The notes beneath the pieces were generated by a model, which saw only the letters and a program-made list of their open reading frames with translations, made no database searches and was not told the DNA's origin. A stretch of DNA of 64,000 bases from Burkholderia dolosa (GTDB lineage: Bacteria; Pseudomonadota; Gammaproteobacteria; Burkholderiales; Burkholderiaceae). The position numbers and the translations under genes were made by a program. The stretch lies in assembly GCF_902499135.1 (NCBI RefSeq), contig NZ_CABVPR010000023.1, positions 21,648 through 85,647 of the forward strand, written 5' to 3'. Below are positions 10,096 to 19,162 of the stretch, piece by piece. How positions within the stretch are numbered: position 1 is the stretch's first letter; each line of letters starts with the position of its first letter.

Positions 10096-11343
10096 TTACT
10101 TCACCTTCGCGGCCTTCGCGAGCGCAGCGACCGCGCTCTTCGAATCCTGCTGCGAGTTCATGAACTTCGTCACGACGTCGGTGATCGCGCCGGCCGTTGC
10201 GTCGCCCTGCGCCATCCCGTGCGCGAGCGACGGCACGTAGCCGCCGGACTTGATCGCGGTCTGCTCGTCGGCATACGACTTCTTCGCGCAGTCGTCGAAC
10301 TTGTCCATCTTCACGCCGAGGCGCACCGGGATCGAGCCCTTCAGCAGGCTGAACTGCTCCTGGAACTCCGGCGTCATGATCGTCTTCGCGAGCGCGAGCT
10401 GGCCCGGCGTCGCGGCCTTCTCACCCTTCTGCTGGAAGAACACGAACGAGTCGACGTTGAACGTATATGCGTTCGCGGTGCCCGGCACCGGCGCGCAGAT
10501 GTAGTCCTTGCCCGACTTCTTGCCAGCGTTCTCGAACTCGCCCTTTGCCCAGTCGCCCATGAACTGCATGCCGGCCTTGCCGTTGATCACCATCGCGGTC
10601 GCGAGGTTCCAGTCGCGGCCGTTGCGGCCCGAGTCGAAGTAGCCCTGGATCTTGCGCACCGTGTCGAACACCGACACCATCTGCGGCGACGTCAGCGTCG
10701 CCTGGTCGAGATCGACGAGCGCCTTCTTGTAGAACGCGGCGCCCTGCGACAGCACGACGTCTTCCCACAGCGTCAGGTCCTGCCACGGCTGGCCGCCCAT
10801 CGCGACCGGCTGGATGCCCGCGGCCTTCAGCTTGTCGGCCACCGCGAAGAATTCCGGCCACGTGGTCGGCACCTTCGCGCCGACCTTGTCGAGCGCGGCC
10901 TTGTTGATGTACAGCCAGTTCACGCGGTGCACCGAGAACGGCGCGGCGACGTAGTGGCCCTTGTACTTGACGATCTTGTCGATTTCCGGCGGCAGGTTCT
11001 GCTTCCAGTCGCCGGCGACGGAATCGATGTTGACGAGCACGCCCTGATCGGCCCACTCCTGGATCAGCGGGCCCTTGATCTGCGCGGCCGACGGTGCGTC
11101 GCCGCTGATCACCTTGGTCTTCAGCGCGGTCATCGCCGCTGCGCCCGCGCCGCCCGCGACCGCGAAGTCCTTCCACACGTAGCCCTGCTTCTGCAGGTCG
11201 TCCTTCAGCACGCCGACGGCCTTCGACTCGCCGCCCGACGTCCACCAGTGCAGCACCGTTACGTTCTCGGCAGCCTGCGCCGCCGCGGCGCCGGCCATCA
11301 GACCTGCGGCGCACAGCGCGCCCATGATCGAGCGAACTTTCAT
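10096..11343 (-). CDS. gtsA: Periplasmic sugar-binding protein of the ABC importer (glucose type)
   Basis: This is the solute-binding subunit, family 1, of a carbohydrate importer. The 415-residue precursor has a Sec signal peptide (MKVRSIMGALCAAG, cleavage near AQAAEN). A binding-protein fold rich in Trp follows (VLHWWTSGGES, WPEFFAVADKL, GGQPWQDLTLWEDVV, MGDWAKGEF). These phrases resemble the glucose-binding GtsA proteins of Pseudomonas. It is the first gene of the minus-strand operon and is divergent from zwf. Confidence 0.9.
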   Translation of the reverse strand: MKVRSIMGALCAAGLMAGAAAAQAAENVTVLHWWTSGGESKAVGVLKDDLQKQGYVWKDFAVAGGAGAAAMTALKTKVISGDAPSAAQIKGPLIQEWADQGVLVNIDSVAGDWKQNLPPEIDKIVKYKGHYVAAPFSVHRVNWLYINKAALDKVGAKVPTTWPEFFAVADKLKAAGIQPVAMGGQPWQDLTLWEDVVLSQGAAFYKKALVDLDQATLTSPQMVSVFDTVRKIQGYFDSGRNGRDWNLATAMVINGKAGMQFMGDWAKGEFENAGKKSGKDYICAPVPGTANAYTFNVDSFVFFQQKGEKAATPGQLALAKTIMTPEFQEQFSLLKGSIPVRLGVKMDKFDDCAKKSYADEQTAIKSGGYVPSLAHGMAQGDATAGAITDVVTKFMNSQQDSKSAVAALAKAAKVK

Positions 11344-11768
11344 TACTTATCTCCTCCAGACTGAATCAACTCGTGAAGTTCCCTCACCGGGAACGGCTTC
11401 TTGACGACGACGGGAAAATCGAGCCGCGAGACGCGTACAGCGTACGGGGCCGACGACCGGCCGGGCTCTTACAGAAAGCGTGACTTGAGATTCAACTGCG
11501 CGTCTCCTCTTGTGTTTCTGGCCCGCCGCGATGCGGCGCGAGCCCGGGGCCGACGGCGCGCGGACGATGCGCGCCGCCAATGTCCGTTAACATTCGGCAC
11601 AAGGCGTTCCCGAAGGCGAAGCACGCGCAGTTCATCGACCGCACTTCATTTTTTCTTCACCCGGGTGCTACCCCTTGCGGCGGATTGTAGTTAAACTACA
11701 ATTCAGTGTCAAAAATATTTTTATCGCACTACGGATCGCTTCCGAGCTACCCAACCCGGCGGAGACAC
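11344..11768. promoter_or_regulatory. Divergent control region of gtsABCD and zwf-pgl-glk/hexR
   Basis: These 425 bp hold no convincing gene. The end nearest gtsA carries a ribosome site (CTCCTC just before the minus-strand start, read as GGAGG-type). The end nearest zwf is A/T-rich (11701-11725) and follows the HexR-like palindrome. Both operons must be initiated from here. Confidence 0.6.
11684..11702. promoter_or_regulatory. HexR operator, perfect 9-bp palindrome
   Basis: ATTGTAGTTAAACTACAAT is a perfect inverted repeat around one central A. It fits the proteobacterial HexR motif TGTAATwwwATTACA with one symmetric change. It is 67 bp before the zwf start, and the HexR domain that should bind it is encoded two genes downstream. 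In known HexR systems KDPG releases the repressor; that mechanism is assumed here from the family. Confidence 0.8.
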
Positions 11769-13238
11769 ATGCATACCGATTCCAGCTTTACCTTCGTACT
11801 TTTCGGCGGCACCGGCGATCTGTCGATGCGCAAGATCCTGCCCGCGCTGTTCGAAGCGCACCGCGCGAACATGCTCGCGGACGGCGGCCGGATCGTCGCC
11901 GTCGCACGGCACGAATCGGATCGGGCAGGCTATCTCGAATGGGTCGACACGCACGTGAAGCCGCATGCGGCGAAGGCGGCCGGCAAAGCGTTCGACGATG
12001 CGGGATGGCAATCCTTCCTCGAACGCATCGAGTACGTGAAGCTCGATCTCGGCCGCGCGGAAGACTACGTCGTGCTGCGCGACGCGATCGCGTCGCTGCC
12101 GGGCATCCGCGTGTTCTATCTGGCGACCGGTCCGTCGCTGTTCGTGCCGATCTGCAAGGCGCTCGCGTCGGTCGGTCTGAACGAAGGCTCGCGCATCGTG
12201 CTCGAGAAGCCGCTCGGCTACGATCTGCGCTCGTCGAACGCGATCAACGATGCGGTCGGCGAGATCTTCGCCGAAGAGCAGATCTATCGCATCGATCACT
12301 ATCTCGGCAAGGAGCCGGTCCAGAACCTGCTCGCGCTGCGCTTCGGCAACGCGCTGTTCGAACCGCTGTGGCGCCGCGAATGGGTCGAGAGCATCCAGAT
12401 CACGATCGCGGAAGAGCTCGGCGTCGAGGCGCGCGGCGACTTCTACGACAATACCGGCGCGCTGCGCGACATGGTGCAGAACCACCTGTTGCAGCTGCTG
12501 TCGATCGTCGCGATGGAGCCGCCGCATTCGATGGATTCCGACTCGGTGCGCGACGAGAAGCTGCGCGTGCTGCGCGCGCTGAAGCCCGTCGATCCGCGCG
12601 ACATCGGCAAGGTCGCGGTGCGCGGCCAGTATCATGCGGGCGTGATCAAGGGCGTGCAGGTGCCGGCGTATGCGACCGAGCCCGGCGTGAAGCCCGACAG
12701 CCAGACCGAGACGTTCGTCGCGCTGAAGGCCGAGATCGAGAACTGGCGCTGGGCCGGCGTGCCGTTTTTCCTGCGCACCGGCAAGCGGCTTGCCGATCGC
12801 GTCGCGGAGATCGTCGTCAACTTCCGGCCGGTTCCGCATTCGGCGCTCGGCCCGACCGCGCTGCGCCCCGGCGCGAACCGCCTCGTGATCCGGCTGCAGC
12901 CGAACGAGACGATCCGCCTGTACTGCCTCGCGAAGCAGCCCGGCGAAGGGATGAACCTCGCGAGCGTGCACCTCGACCTCGCGTTCGACCAGTTCTTCAA
13001 GGAAGGGCAGATGGAGGCGTATCAGCGCCTGCTGCTCGACGTGATCAACGGCCGTCTCGCGCTGTTCGTGCGTCGCGACGAGCAGGAAGCCGCATGGCGC
13101 TGGGTCGAGCCGATCCTGAACGAATGGGCGCGCTCGCTGAAGCCGCCGAAGCCCTATGCAGCCGGCACGTGGGGGCCGGCCGCGTCGAGCGCGATGCTCG
13201 CGCAGCACGGCACCTGCTGGCTCGAGGAAGAAAACTGA
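11769..13238 (+). CDS. zwf: Glucose-6-phosphate 1-dehydrogenase
   Basis: Zwf oxidises glucose 6-phosphate to 6-phosphogluconolactone with NAD(P)+, the entry to the Entner-Doudoroff and pentose phosphate routes. The 489-residue protein has the nucleotide-binding loop FGGTGDLSMRK near residue 10, the active-site motif RIDHYLGKEPVQN, and the substrate loop EKPLGYDL. The ATG at 11769 follows GGAGA at good distance; an earlier in-frame ATG at 11706 would add an unlikely leader overlapping the operator region. It is first in zwf-pgl-glk/hexR. Confidence 0.95.
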   Translation: MHTDSSFTFVLFGGTGDLSMRKILPALFEAHRANMLADGGRIVAVARHESDRAGYLEWVDTHVKPHAAKAAGKAFDDAGWQSFLERIEYVKLDLGRAEDYVVLRDAIASLPGIRVFYLATGPSLFVPICKALASVGLNEGSRIVLEKPLGYDLRSSNAINDAVGEIFAEEQIYRIDHYLGKEPVQNLLALRFGNALFEPLWRREWVESIQITIAEELGVEARGDFYDNTGALRDMVQNHLLQLLSIVAMEPPHSMDSDSVRDEKLRVLRALKPVDPRDIGKVAVRGQYHAGVIKGVQVPAYATEPGVKPDSQTETFVALKAEIENWRWAGVPFFLRTGKRLADRVAEIVVNFRPVPHSALGPTALRPGANRLVIRLQPNETIRLYCLAKQPGEGMNLASVHLDLAFDQFFKEGQMEAYQRLLLDVINGRLALFVRRDEQEAAWRWVEPILNEWARSLKPPKPYAAGTWGPAASSAMLAQHGTCWLEEEN

Positions 13239-13243
13239 TGCAC

Positions 13244-13280
13244 GCACGTTGCGCGCTGCGACATCGCGGCCGCAACGTGC
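13244..13280 (+). other. Intercistronic inverted repeat between zwf and pgl
   Basis: GCACGTTGCG at 13244 is repeated in inverted form at 13271-13280, with a 17-base loop. There is no T tract. It may adjust zwf versus pgl message levels; this is inference only. Confidence 0.35.
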
Positions 13281-13325
13281 GCATGATTCACACGATTTGA
13301 ACAGACAAAGCAGTCCGGAGGAGAT

Positions 13326-14006
13326 GTGATCGAGATCCACGCTTTCGACACCCAGGAAGCGCAAAGCGAAGCGCTCGCGCGCGCCGTCGGCGACGCGCTG
13401 CGCGCCGCGCTCGCCGGCCCCGAGCGCCCGACGCTCGCGGTGTCCGGCGGCACGAGCCCGCGCCCGTTCCTGCAAACGCTGTCGCATGCGGCGCTCGACT
13501 GGGCCGGTGTCGACGTCACGCTGGTCGACGACCGCTGGGTGCCGGACCACAACACGGCGAGCAACGCGCAGCTCGTGCGCGACACGCTGCTGCAGCACGC
13601 GGCAGCCGCGGCCCGCTTCCTGCCGCTCGTCGACACGCGCGTCGCGCTCGACGCACACGTCGCCGCGCTGAACGCGAATCCCGACTACCGCGTGCCGAAT
13701 GTCGCGGTGCTCGGCATGGGCGAGGACGGCCACACGGCATCGATCTTCGCCGACGCGCCCGAATGGGATCACGCGATCACGACGCCCGAGCGCTTCGTCG
13801 CCGTCCATCCCGGCGCTGCGCCGCACGCGCGCGTCAGCTATTCGCTCGATGCGCTCAAACGCGTCGACCGCCTGTTCCTGCTGATCGCAGGCGCGGCCAA
13901 GCGCAACGTGCTCGACGCCGCAGCGGCCTCGCTGCAGAAGAATGCGATTTCCCAACTGGCCAACGACAAGGGGACCAAGCTCGATGTCTACTGGTGCGCA
14001 AAGTAA
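13326..14006 (+). CDS. pgl: 6-phosphogluconolactonase
   Basis: Pgl hydrolyses 6-phosphogluconolactone to 6-phosphogluconate, the step after Zwf. The 226-residue protein has the family phrases [16 protein letters not shown] and [15 protein letters not shown] near the N-terminal half, and [12 protein letters not shown] in the second half. The start is a GTG at 13326 directly behind GGAGGAG; an overlapping ATG two bases earlier runs at once into a stop. Its end overlaps the glk-hexR start by 23 bp. Confidence 0.93.
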   Translation: MIEIHAFDTQEAQSEALARAVGDALRAALAGPERPTLAVSGGTSPRPFLQTLSHAALDWAGVDVTLVDDRWVPDHNTASNAQLVRDTLLQHAAAAARFLPLVDTRVALDAHVAALNANPDYRVPNVAVLGMGEDGHTASIFADAPEWDHAITTPERFVAVHPGAAPHARVSYSLDALKRVDRLFLLIAGAAKRNVLDAAAASLQKNAISQLANDKGTKLDVYWCAK

Positions 14007-15912
14007 GGCCGTCGTCGCGGGCCAGCACGCCGACGGCCCGCGCCTGCTCGCGGACGTCGGCGGCACCAACGCGCGCTTCGCGCTGGAAACCGGCCCGGGC
14101 GAGATCACGCAGATCCGCGTGTACCCCGGCGCCGACTATCCGACGCTCACCGACGCGATCCGCAAGTATCTGAAGGACGTGAAGATCGCGCGCGTGAATC
14201 ATGCGGCGATCGCGATCGCGAACCCGGTCGACGGCGACCAGGTCACGATGACGAACCACGACTGGAGCTTCTCGATCGAGGCAACGCGTCGCGCGCTCGG
14301 CTTCGACACGCTGCTCGTCGTAAACGACTTCACCGCGCTCGCGATGGCGCTGCCGGGCCTCACCGACGCACAGCGCGTGCAGATCGGCGGCGGCACGCGC
14401 CGCCAGAACAGCGTGATCGGGCTGCTCGGGCCGGGCACCGGGCTCGGCGTGTCGGGACTGATTCCGGCCGACGACCGCTGGATCGCGCTCGGCAGCGAAG
14501 GCGGCCACGCGTCGTTCGCGCCTCAGGACGAGCGCGAGGATCTCGTGCTGCAGTACGCGCGCAAGAAGTTTCCGCACGTGTCGTTCGAGCGCGTGTGCGC
14601 GGGTCCTGGGATGGAGATCGTGTATCGCGCGCTTGCCGCGCGCGACAAGAAGCGCGTAGCCGCGAGCGTCGATACCGCGGAGATCGTCGAGCGCGCGCAT
14701 GCGGGCGACGCGCTCGCGCTCGAAGCGGTCGAATGCTTCTGCGGGATCCTCGGCTCGTTCGCGGGCAGCGTCGCGCTCACGCTCGGCGCGCTCGGCGGCG
14801 TCTATATCGGCGGCGGCGTCGCGCTGAAGCTCGGCGAACTGTTCACGCGTTCGTCGTTCCGCGCGCGCTTCGAGGCGAAGGGCCGTTTCGCGCACTATCT
14901 GCAGAACATTCCGACGTACCTGATCACCGCCGAGTATCCGGCGTTTCTCGGCGTGTCGGCGATCCTCGCCGAGCAGCTGTCGAACCGTTCGGGCGGCGCG
15001 TCGTCGGCCGTGTTCGAGCGGATCCGCCAGATGCGCGACGCGCTGACGCCGGCCGAGCGCCGCGTCGCCGATCTCGCGCTGAACCATCCGCGCTCGATCA
15101 TCAACGATCCGATCGTCGACATCGCGCGCAAGGCCGACGTGAGCCAGCCGACCGTGATCCGCTTCTGCCGCTCGCTCGGCTGCCAGGGGCTGTCCGACTT
15201 CAAGCTGAAGCTCGCGACCGGCCTCACCGGCACGATCCCGATGAGCCACAGCCAGGTGCATCTCGGCGATACGGCCACCGACTTCGGCGCGAAGGTGCTC
15301 GACAACACGGTGTCGGCGATCCTGCAGCTGCGCGAGCATCTGAATTTCGAGCACGTCGAAAACGCGATCGAAATCCTGAACGGCGCGCGCCGCATCGAGT
15401 TCTACGGGCTCGGCAACTCGAACATCGTCGCGCAGGACGCGCACTACAAGTTCTTCCGGTTCGGGATTCCGACGATCGCGTACGGCGATCTGTACATGCA
15501 GGCCGCGTCGGCCGCGCTGCTCGGCAAGGGCGACGTGATCGTCGCGGTGTCGAAGTCCGGGCGCGCACCGGAGCTGCTGCGCGTGCTCGACGTCGCGATG
15601 CAGGCCGGCGCGAAGGTGATCGCGATCACGTCGAGCAACACGCCGCTCGCGAAGCGAGCGACCGTCGCGCTCGAGACCGATCACATCGAGATGCGCGAAT
15701 CGCAGCTGTCGATGATCTCGCGGATCCTGCATCTGCTGATGATCGACATTCTCGCGGTCGGCGTCGCGATTCGCCGCGCATCGCCGAACGACGAGCTGCC
15801 GGAAGCGCTCGCGCAGGCAAGGGCGCGCGCGAACGACGACGAAACGGCCGACGTGCTCGACTGGCTGAGCCACGGCGCATCGCCGGCGGCGAAGGACGTC
15901 GCGCGGGATTGA
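13984..15912 (+). CDS. glk: Bifunctional glucokinase / HexR-type transcriptional regulator
   Basis: A natural fusion of 642 residues. Residues 1-330 are a ROK-independent bacterial glucokinase ([14 protein letters not shown] phosphate loop, [26 protein letters not shown]). Residues 344-420 are an RpiR/HexR helix-turn-helix domain ([16 protein letters not shown]). Residues 465-600 are a SIS sugar-phosphate-binding domain ([21 protein letters not shown]). The fusion thus makes glucose 6-phosphate and can sense a downstream intermediate. The start [11 protein letters not shown] inside pgl gives the usual length. The operator upstream of zwf is its likely target, making the operon self-regulated. 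Confidence 0.95.
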   Translation: MSTGAQSKAVVAGQHADGPRLLADVGGTNARFALETGPGEITQIRVYPGADYPTLTDAIRKYLKDVKIARVNHAAIAIANPVDGDQVTMTNHDWSFSIEATRRALGFDTLLVVNDFTALAMALPGLTDAQRVQIGGGTRRQNSVIGLLGPGTGLGVSGLIPADDRWIALGSEGGHASFAPQDEREDLVLQYARKKFPHVSFERVCAGPGMEIVYRALAARDKKRVAASVDTAEIVERAHAGDALALEAVECFCGILGSFAGSVALTLGALGGVYIGGGVALKLGELFTRSSFRARFEAKGRFAHYLQNIPTYLITAEYPAFLGVSAILAEQLSNRSGGASSAVFERIRQMRDALTPAERRVADLALNHPRSIINDPIVDIARKADVSQPTVIRFCRSLGCQGLSDFKLKLATGLTGTIPMSHSQVHLGDTATDFGAKVLDNTVSAILQLREHLNFEHVENAIEILNGARRIEFYGLGNSNIVAQDAHYKFFRFGIPTIAYGDLYMQAASAALLGKGDVIVAVSKSGRAPELLRVLDVAMQAGAKVIAITSSNTPLAKRATVALETDHIEMRESQLSMISRILHLLMIDILAVGVAIRRASPNDELPEALAQARARANDDETADVLDWLSHGASPAAKDVARD

Positions 15913-15940
15913 CGCTTCGGCGAAACGCCGTCGATCCACG

Positions 15941-15980
15941 ACACCCCGAACGCTGGACTCAGGCCCGGCGTTCGGGGTGT
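15941..15980 (+). terminator. Terminator of the zwf-pgl-glk/hexR operon
   Basis: A 13-bp stem (ACACCCCGAACGC with GCGTTCGGGGTGT) and a 14-base loop are followed by TTCGT. It begins 28 bp after the hexR stop codon. The T tract is short but the stem is strong. Confidence 0.75.
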
Positions 15981-16244
15981 TTCGTATGTGCTGCACCGCC
16001 CCGCACCACAGCGGCCCGGCAGGCATCGACGATGCCGTCTGCCGAGGGCTGCGCGTGACGTCATACGTTCGTACACGCTCTTATTTTCGAACCAGTCCAA
16101 TTGTCAGCAGTTGCCCAAGCTCGGTAACTTCCTTCACTCCGCGTGATGCCGCCATTCCGGTCCGACGCGAGAAATGACACGTTTCTCACGGAACGCCGAT
16201 TGGCATCGAGAGCATCACCTTCATCCAGTTTGCGGAGGGGGGGT

Positions 16245-16470
16245 ATGTCTAGACCACGTTTTTCAGCCGCATGGGTAGCAGCAATGCGCATTTACGCGCC
16301 GATAAATTCCGCGGAGAAAGTCGCGCTAACGATTGGGGGAAACGTGGCCACCAATATCCAGCGATGGGACAAAGCAGAAGTGTCAAATCCCGCCTTCGCT
16401 GGGAGGCAGCACCCTGGACGATAGGCAGGGGATCGTTCTCTTCGAGGTTTTAGCCTCGTCGATAGCCTGA
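16245..16470 (+). pseudogene. Remnant of a Tae4-like type VI amidase effector gene
   Basis: An ATG behind GGAGG (16234-16238) opens a 59-codon frame. It starts MSRPRFSAAWVAAMR and reaches IGGNVATNIQ, which resembles the N-terminus of Tae4 amidases (RPSFNEAW followed by IIGGNVGKNI in Salmonella, recalled from memory). It then loses the family and stops at 16424. A second frame (16414-16470) reads DRQGIVLFEV, recalling the later GIIVFEV stretch of Tae4. The catalytic Cys motif (NACxIRMS) and the catalytic His (GHxTLW) are absent. It is best seen as an effector gene with an internal deletion and frameshift, no longer active. Confidence 0.55.
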
Positions 16471-16485
16471 GAGAGGAATATTATA

Positions 16486-16917
16486 ATGAACAATACCTAT
16501 GCCTTTGGTATACATCGAGATCTCACGCCGATGGAGCTGTTTTTCCTTGTCTTTATCGATGAGACATGCAAGGAGCTTGGTGTTGACGATGTAGCAGCAG
16601 TGGTTGCCATTGTGGCCGGTCAAAATTGGATGCCAACACGAGCGAAGCCCTTTGGTACCACGCCGGGCACTTCTGTTGCGTCGATATTGAGTCGCAAGTA
16701 TCTGGACTACGATTTGAAGAAGAAGATCCTCCCAACGCTGACCAATGCCAGCGTTAAGCGCTTGAGGTTCATTCTGGTAAGAAACATTGGGGTTTTCGTC
16801 GGGCGCGCGGTTCCTGTCGTTGGCTGGGTCATTGCTGCCAAGGATGTCACGATGATCAGCATTCGTTCCGTGTCGCGCTATAACGCGCTTGTTAGGCCTG
16901 AGGACAAGGTGTTCTGA
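16486..16917 (+). CDS. STM2901-family-like small protein, function unknown
   Basis: A 143-residue protein with a good ribosome site (AGAGGA) before the ATG. The N-terminal phrase LTPMELFFLVFIDETCKELGV resembles the Salmonella STM2901 family of unknown function. The C-terminal third has a basic stretch (KRLRF) and a hydrophobic segment around residues 95-118 (FVGRAVPVVGWVIAA) that may touch or cross a membrane. Base composition is far richer in A and T than the flanking genes, which points to transfer. It overlaps the next gene by one base (TGATG). It sits between the effector remnant and the immunity gene. Confidence 0.7.
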   Translation: MNNTYAFGIHRDLTPMELFFLVFIDETCKELGVDDVAAVVAIVAGQNWMPTRAKPFGTTPGTSVASILSRKYLDYDLKKKILPTLTNASVKRLRFILVRNIGVFVGRAVPVVGWVIAAKDVTMISIRSVSRYNALVRPEDKVF

Positions 16918-17273
16918 TGAATCAGCTTACATGGAACGAGTTTGAGGATTTTGTGAGAAGGGAGGCCGGTGTCAGCCCCAGAAAAATTCTCACAAAAGGT
17001 CATGCCGTCGAGGGAGATCTGGATATCACTGGCGACGATGCGGTTGAGTTTATGGAGAGCTTCTTCGATAAGTTTCCGGTGCAAGTTGGAGATTTTGAAT
17101 TCAATCGCTACTTCTCAGGAGAGGGCTTTAGCTTGATTGAAGTGGCGCGACTGGCTTTCTCCAGAAAACGCCGAGAAAAATATGACAAAGTGCCACTGAC
17201 TCTAGGCATGCTCTATCAGGCTATTTTGGATGGGGAGTGGAACAATCAGCGCTTGGAAAGTCTGCCGCGTTGA
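16917..17273 (+). CDS. DUF1493-like protein with acyl-carrier-like core, function unknown
   Basis: A 118-residue acidic protein, translationally coupled to the STM2901-like gene. The sequence resembles DUF1493 proteins, which also accompany STM2901-like genes in enterobacteria. Residues 36-50 (DITGDDAVEFMESFF) look like helix II of an acyl carrier protein. The phosphopantetheine Ser of the DSL motif is replaced (GDDA), so it would not carry an acyl group in the usual way. A/T-rich codons mark it as foreign. No function can be assigned from sequence. Confidence 0.7.
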   Translation: MNQLTWNEFEDFVRREAGVSPRKILTKGHAVEGDLDITGDDAVEFMESFFDKFPVQVGDFEFNRYFSGEGFSLIEVARLAFSRKRREKYDKVPLTLGMLYQAILDGEWNNQRLESLPR

Positions 17274-17346
17274 TTGCACCTCGCCAAATAGACCGGTTTA
17301 TTTTTTAGGCGATGTGTTGGATCTGTGCCCACCTCTGGAGTGTGCC

Positions 17347-17807
17347 ATGAGACAAAATCCGCTGGTCCGGGGCGTGATGTTTGGAGTACTGGCGTTAGCG
17401 GCACAATCGGGCCATGCAACGGATGCAACGTCGTCGCCGCAAGCCGGCGCCCGAACCTGCGCGCGGAACTACAAGGACATGGTGCTCGCCGAGTGCATCG
17501 CGACCGCTTATCGGAATGAACCGTCCGCCGCGATGGACGCGGGAAGCAGTGTCAGTGCGCTGATGGACCGGACCGACTTCGATCTGGAGCGGAACCGCGA
17601 CGCGAGCAAGTCGCTGGTCAATCGCTTTCTTGCACGCGACTATCGCAATCCGGTCGTCCAATCCGAAAGCAAAGGCGCGGCATTTGATTTTTGAAATGCC
17701 TGGATCTGTATCACAGCCAGGAGCTCGAGACCGAAGTCAGGCGATTCGTGACCAACCCGAAGCGCAGCTATCGACTCGAGAATCGCTCGTCAGGCCGTTC
17801 AAGGTGA
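17347..17807 (+). pseudogene. Tai4-like type VI amidase immunity gene with one frameshift
   Basis: The reading starts at 17347 behind GGAG and has a Sec signal peptide (residues 1-24, cleavage near GHA-TDA), as expected of a periplasmic immunity protein. The mature part reads NYKDMVLAECIATAYRN, DAGSSVSALMDRTDF and NRFLARDYRNPVV, matching the Tai4 pattern. It stops at 17692-17694 after FDF. In the next frame the expected C-terminus continues at once as LKCLDLYHSQELETEVRRFV and ends at 17805-17807. The break is at a run of five T (17688-17692); one more T would restore a protein of about 153 residues. Either a real frameshift, a phase-variable tract or a sequencing error. Confidence 0.7.
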
Positions 17808-17944
17808 TGCGGACGCGGAAATAACCCAATGCATGACCCGTATCGCCGGCTGGCCGGGTTACATCGGCATGGTGTTCGCCCGGGTTGTCGCGTGGACGAA
17901 TATCGGCGACATACTCGCGCCCTCCGTCAGTTCCGCCGCGCAGC

Positions 17945-19162
17945 TCACGCCCCCGCCTTCACCGGCCGACCATGCCAGCGCAGCACGAGATAACGCCCGA
18001 CGAAACACAGCACGCCCGTGACGCCGATCGTCACGCCCATCGCGAACGGTGTGCCGTCGGCGAGCGCGCCGATCACGACGCTCGCAAGCGCACCGAGCGC
18101 GAGCTGCATCGCGCCGAATACGGCCGCCGATGCGCCCGCGTTGTGCGGATAGCGGTGCATCAGATCGGTCGTGCAGTTGGCCGACAAAATCCCGACCACG
18201 CCGACGACGAAGAACAGACACACGACGATCGACCACAACCCGCCCCATCCGGTCAGCGCGACGAGCGCGACCGCGAGCGACGCGATGCAGCTCACAAGCG
18301 ACGCCGCCGCAATGATCCGCAGCGAGCCGATGCGGCCGACGAGCCGCGTGTTCGTGAAGTTGCCGATCATGATCCCGACGACGTTCAGCCCGAACAGCAG
18401 CCCGTAATGCTGCGGCGACACGTGGAAATACTCGATGTATACGAACGGTGTCGCGGTGATGTACGAAAACATCGACGCGAACGCCATCCCGCCGCACAGC
18501 ATGTGTCCCCACGCGACCGGATCGGCCAGGATGCGTCCGTACGCGGCGAACGACGCGAGCACGGCGGCGCTCTTGCGCCGCTCCTTCGGCCAGGTCTCGG
18601 GCACACGCAGATATGCGGTTGCCGCGCACAGCGCGCCGAATGCGGCAAGGACGACGAACACGCCGCGCCAGCCGGAAAAGCGCAGGATCTGCCCGCCGAT
18701 CAGCGGCGCGAGCAGCGGACCGACCGCGGTGACGATCGCGACCATCGACAGCACCTTCGCCGCATCGCTCGGCTCGTGCGCATCGCGCGCGATCGCGCGG
18801 GCGAGCACCGATGCGGCGCCCGCACCGAGCGCCTGCAGGAAGCGCACGACGATCAGCATGTCGATCGAGGCCGACACGAAGCATCCGATGCTCGCGAGCG
18901 TGAACAGCGCAATGCCGCCGAGCAGCACGGGACGCCGCCCCCATGTGTCGGACAGCGGACCGTACAGCAGCATGCCGATCGAGAAGCCGGCCATGAAGCT
19001 CGTCAGCGTGCGCTGCGCGGCGCCGGCGCTGACGGAAAAACCGTCGGCGATCGACGGCAGGCTGGGCAGATACATGTCGGTGGCGATCGGCCCGCAGGCG
19101 GCGAGCGCGCCGAGCAACAGGATCAGCCGGGCATCGGGCCGGCGCCGGACGACGTGGGACAT
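17945..19162 (-). CDS. Bcr/CflA family multidrug efflux MFS transporter
   Basis: A 405-residue major facilitator protein with about 12 transmembrane helices. The N-terminal phrase ATDMYLPSLPSIADGF is the hallmark of the Bcr/CflA drug:H+ antiporter group. Motif A appears as GPLSDTWGRRPVLLGG after helix 2, and ALGAGAASVLARAIARD lies in helix 4. The start MSHVVRRRPDAR was chosen because longer in-frame readings add no family sequence. It stands alone next to the foreign island, and normal codon use resumes here. Confidence 0.9.
   Translation of the reverse strand: MSHVVRRRPDARLILLLGALAACGPIATDMYLPSLPSIADGFSVSAGAAQRTLTSFMAGFSIGMLLYGPLSDTWGRRPVLLGGIALFTLASIGCFVSASIDMLIVVRFLQALGAGAASVLARAIARDAHEPSDAAKVLSMVAIVTAVGPLLAPLIGGQILRFSGWRGVFVVLAAFGALCAATAYLRVPETWPKERRKSAAVLASFAAYGRILADPVAWGHMLCGGMAFASMFSYITATPFVYIEYFHVSPQHYGLLFGLNVVGIMIGNFTNTRLVGRIGSLRIIAAASLVSCIASLAVALVALTGWGGLWSIVVCLFFVVGVVGILSANCTTDLMHRYPHNAGASAAVFGAMQLALGALASVVIGALADGTPFAMGVTIGVTGVLCFVGRYLVLRWHGRPVKAGA

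Noticed and set aside
11706-11768. Longer zwf start at 11706 (21 extra codons)
   Set aside because: It would begin at the edge of the HexR palindrome and adds no conserved residues; the ATG at 11769 has a proper ribosome site.
17808-17944. Small gene between the Tai4-like remnant and the efflux gene
   Set aside because: Short open frames exist, but no ribosome site, family phrase or codon bias supports one.
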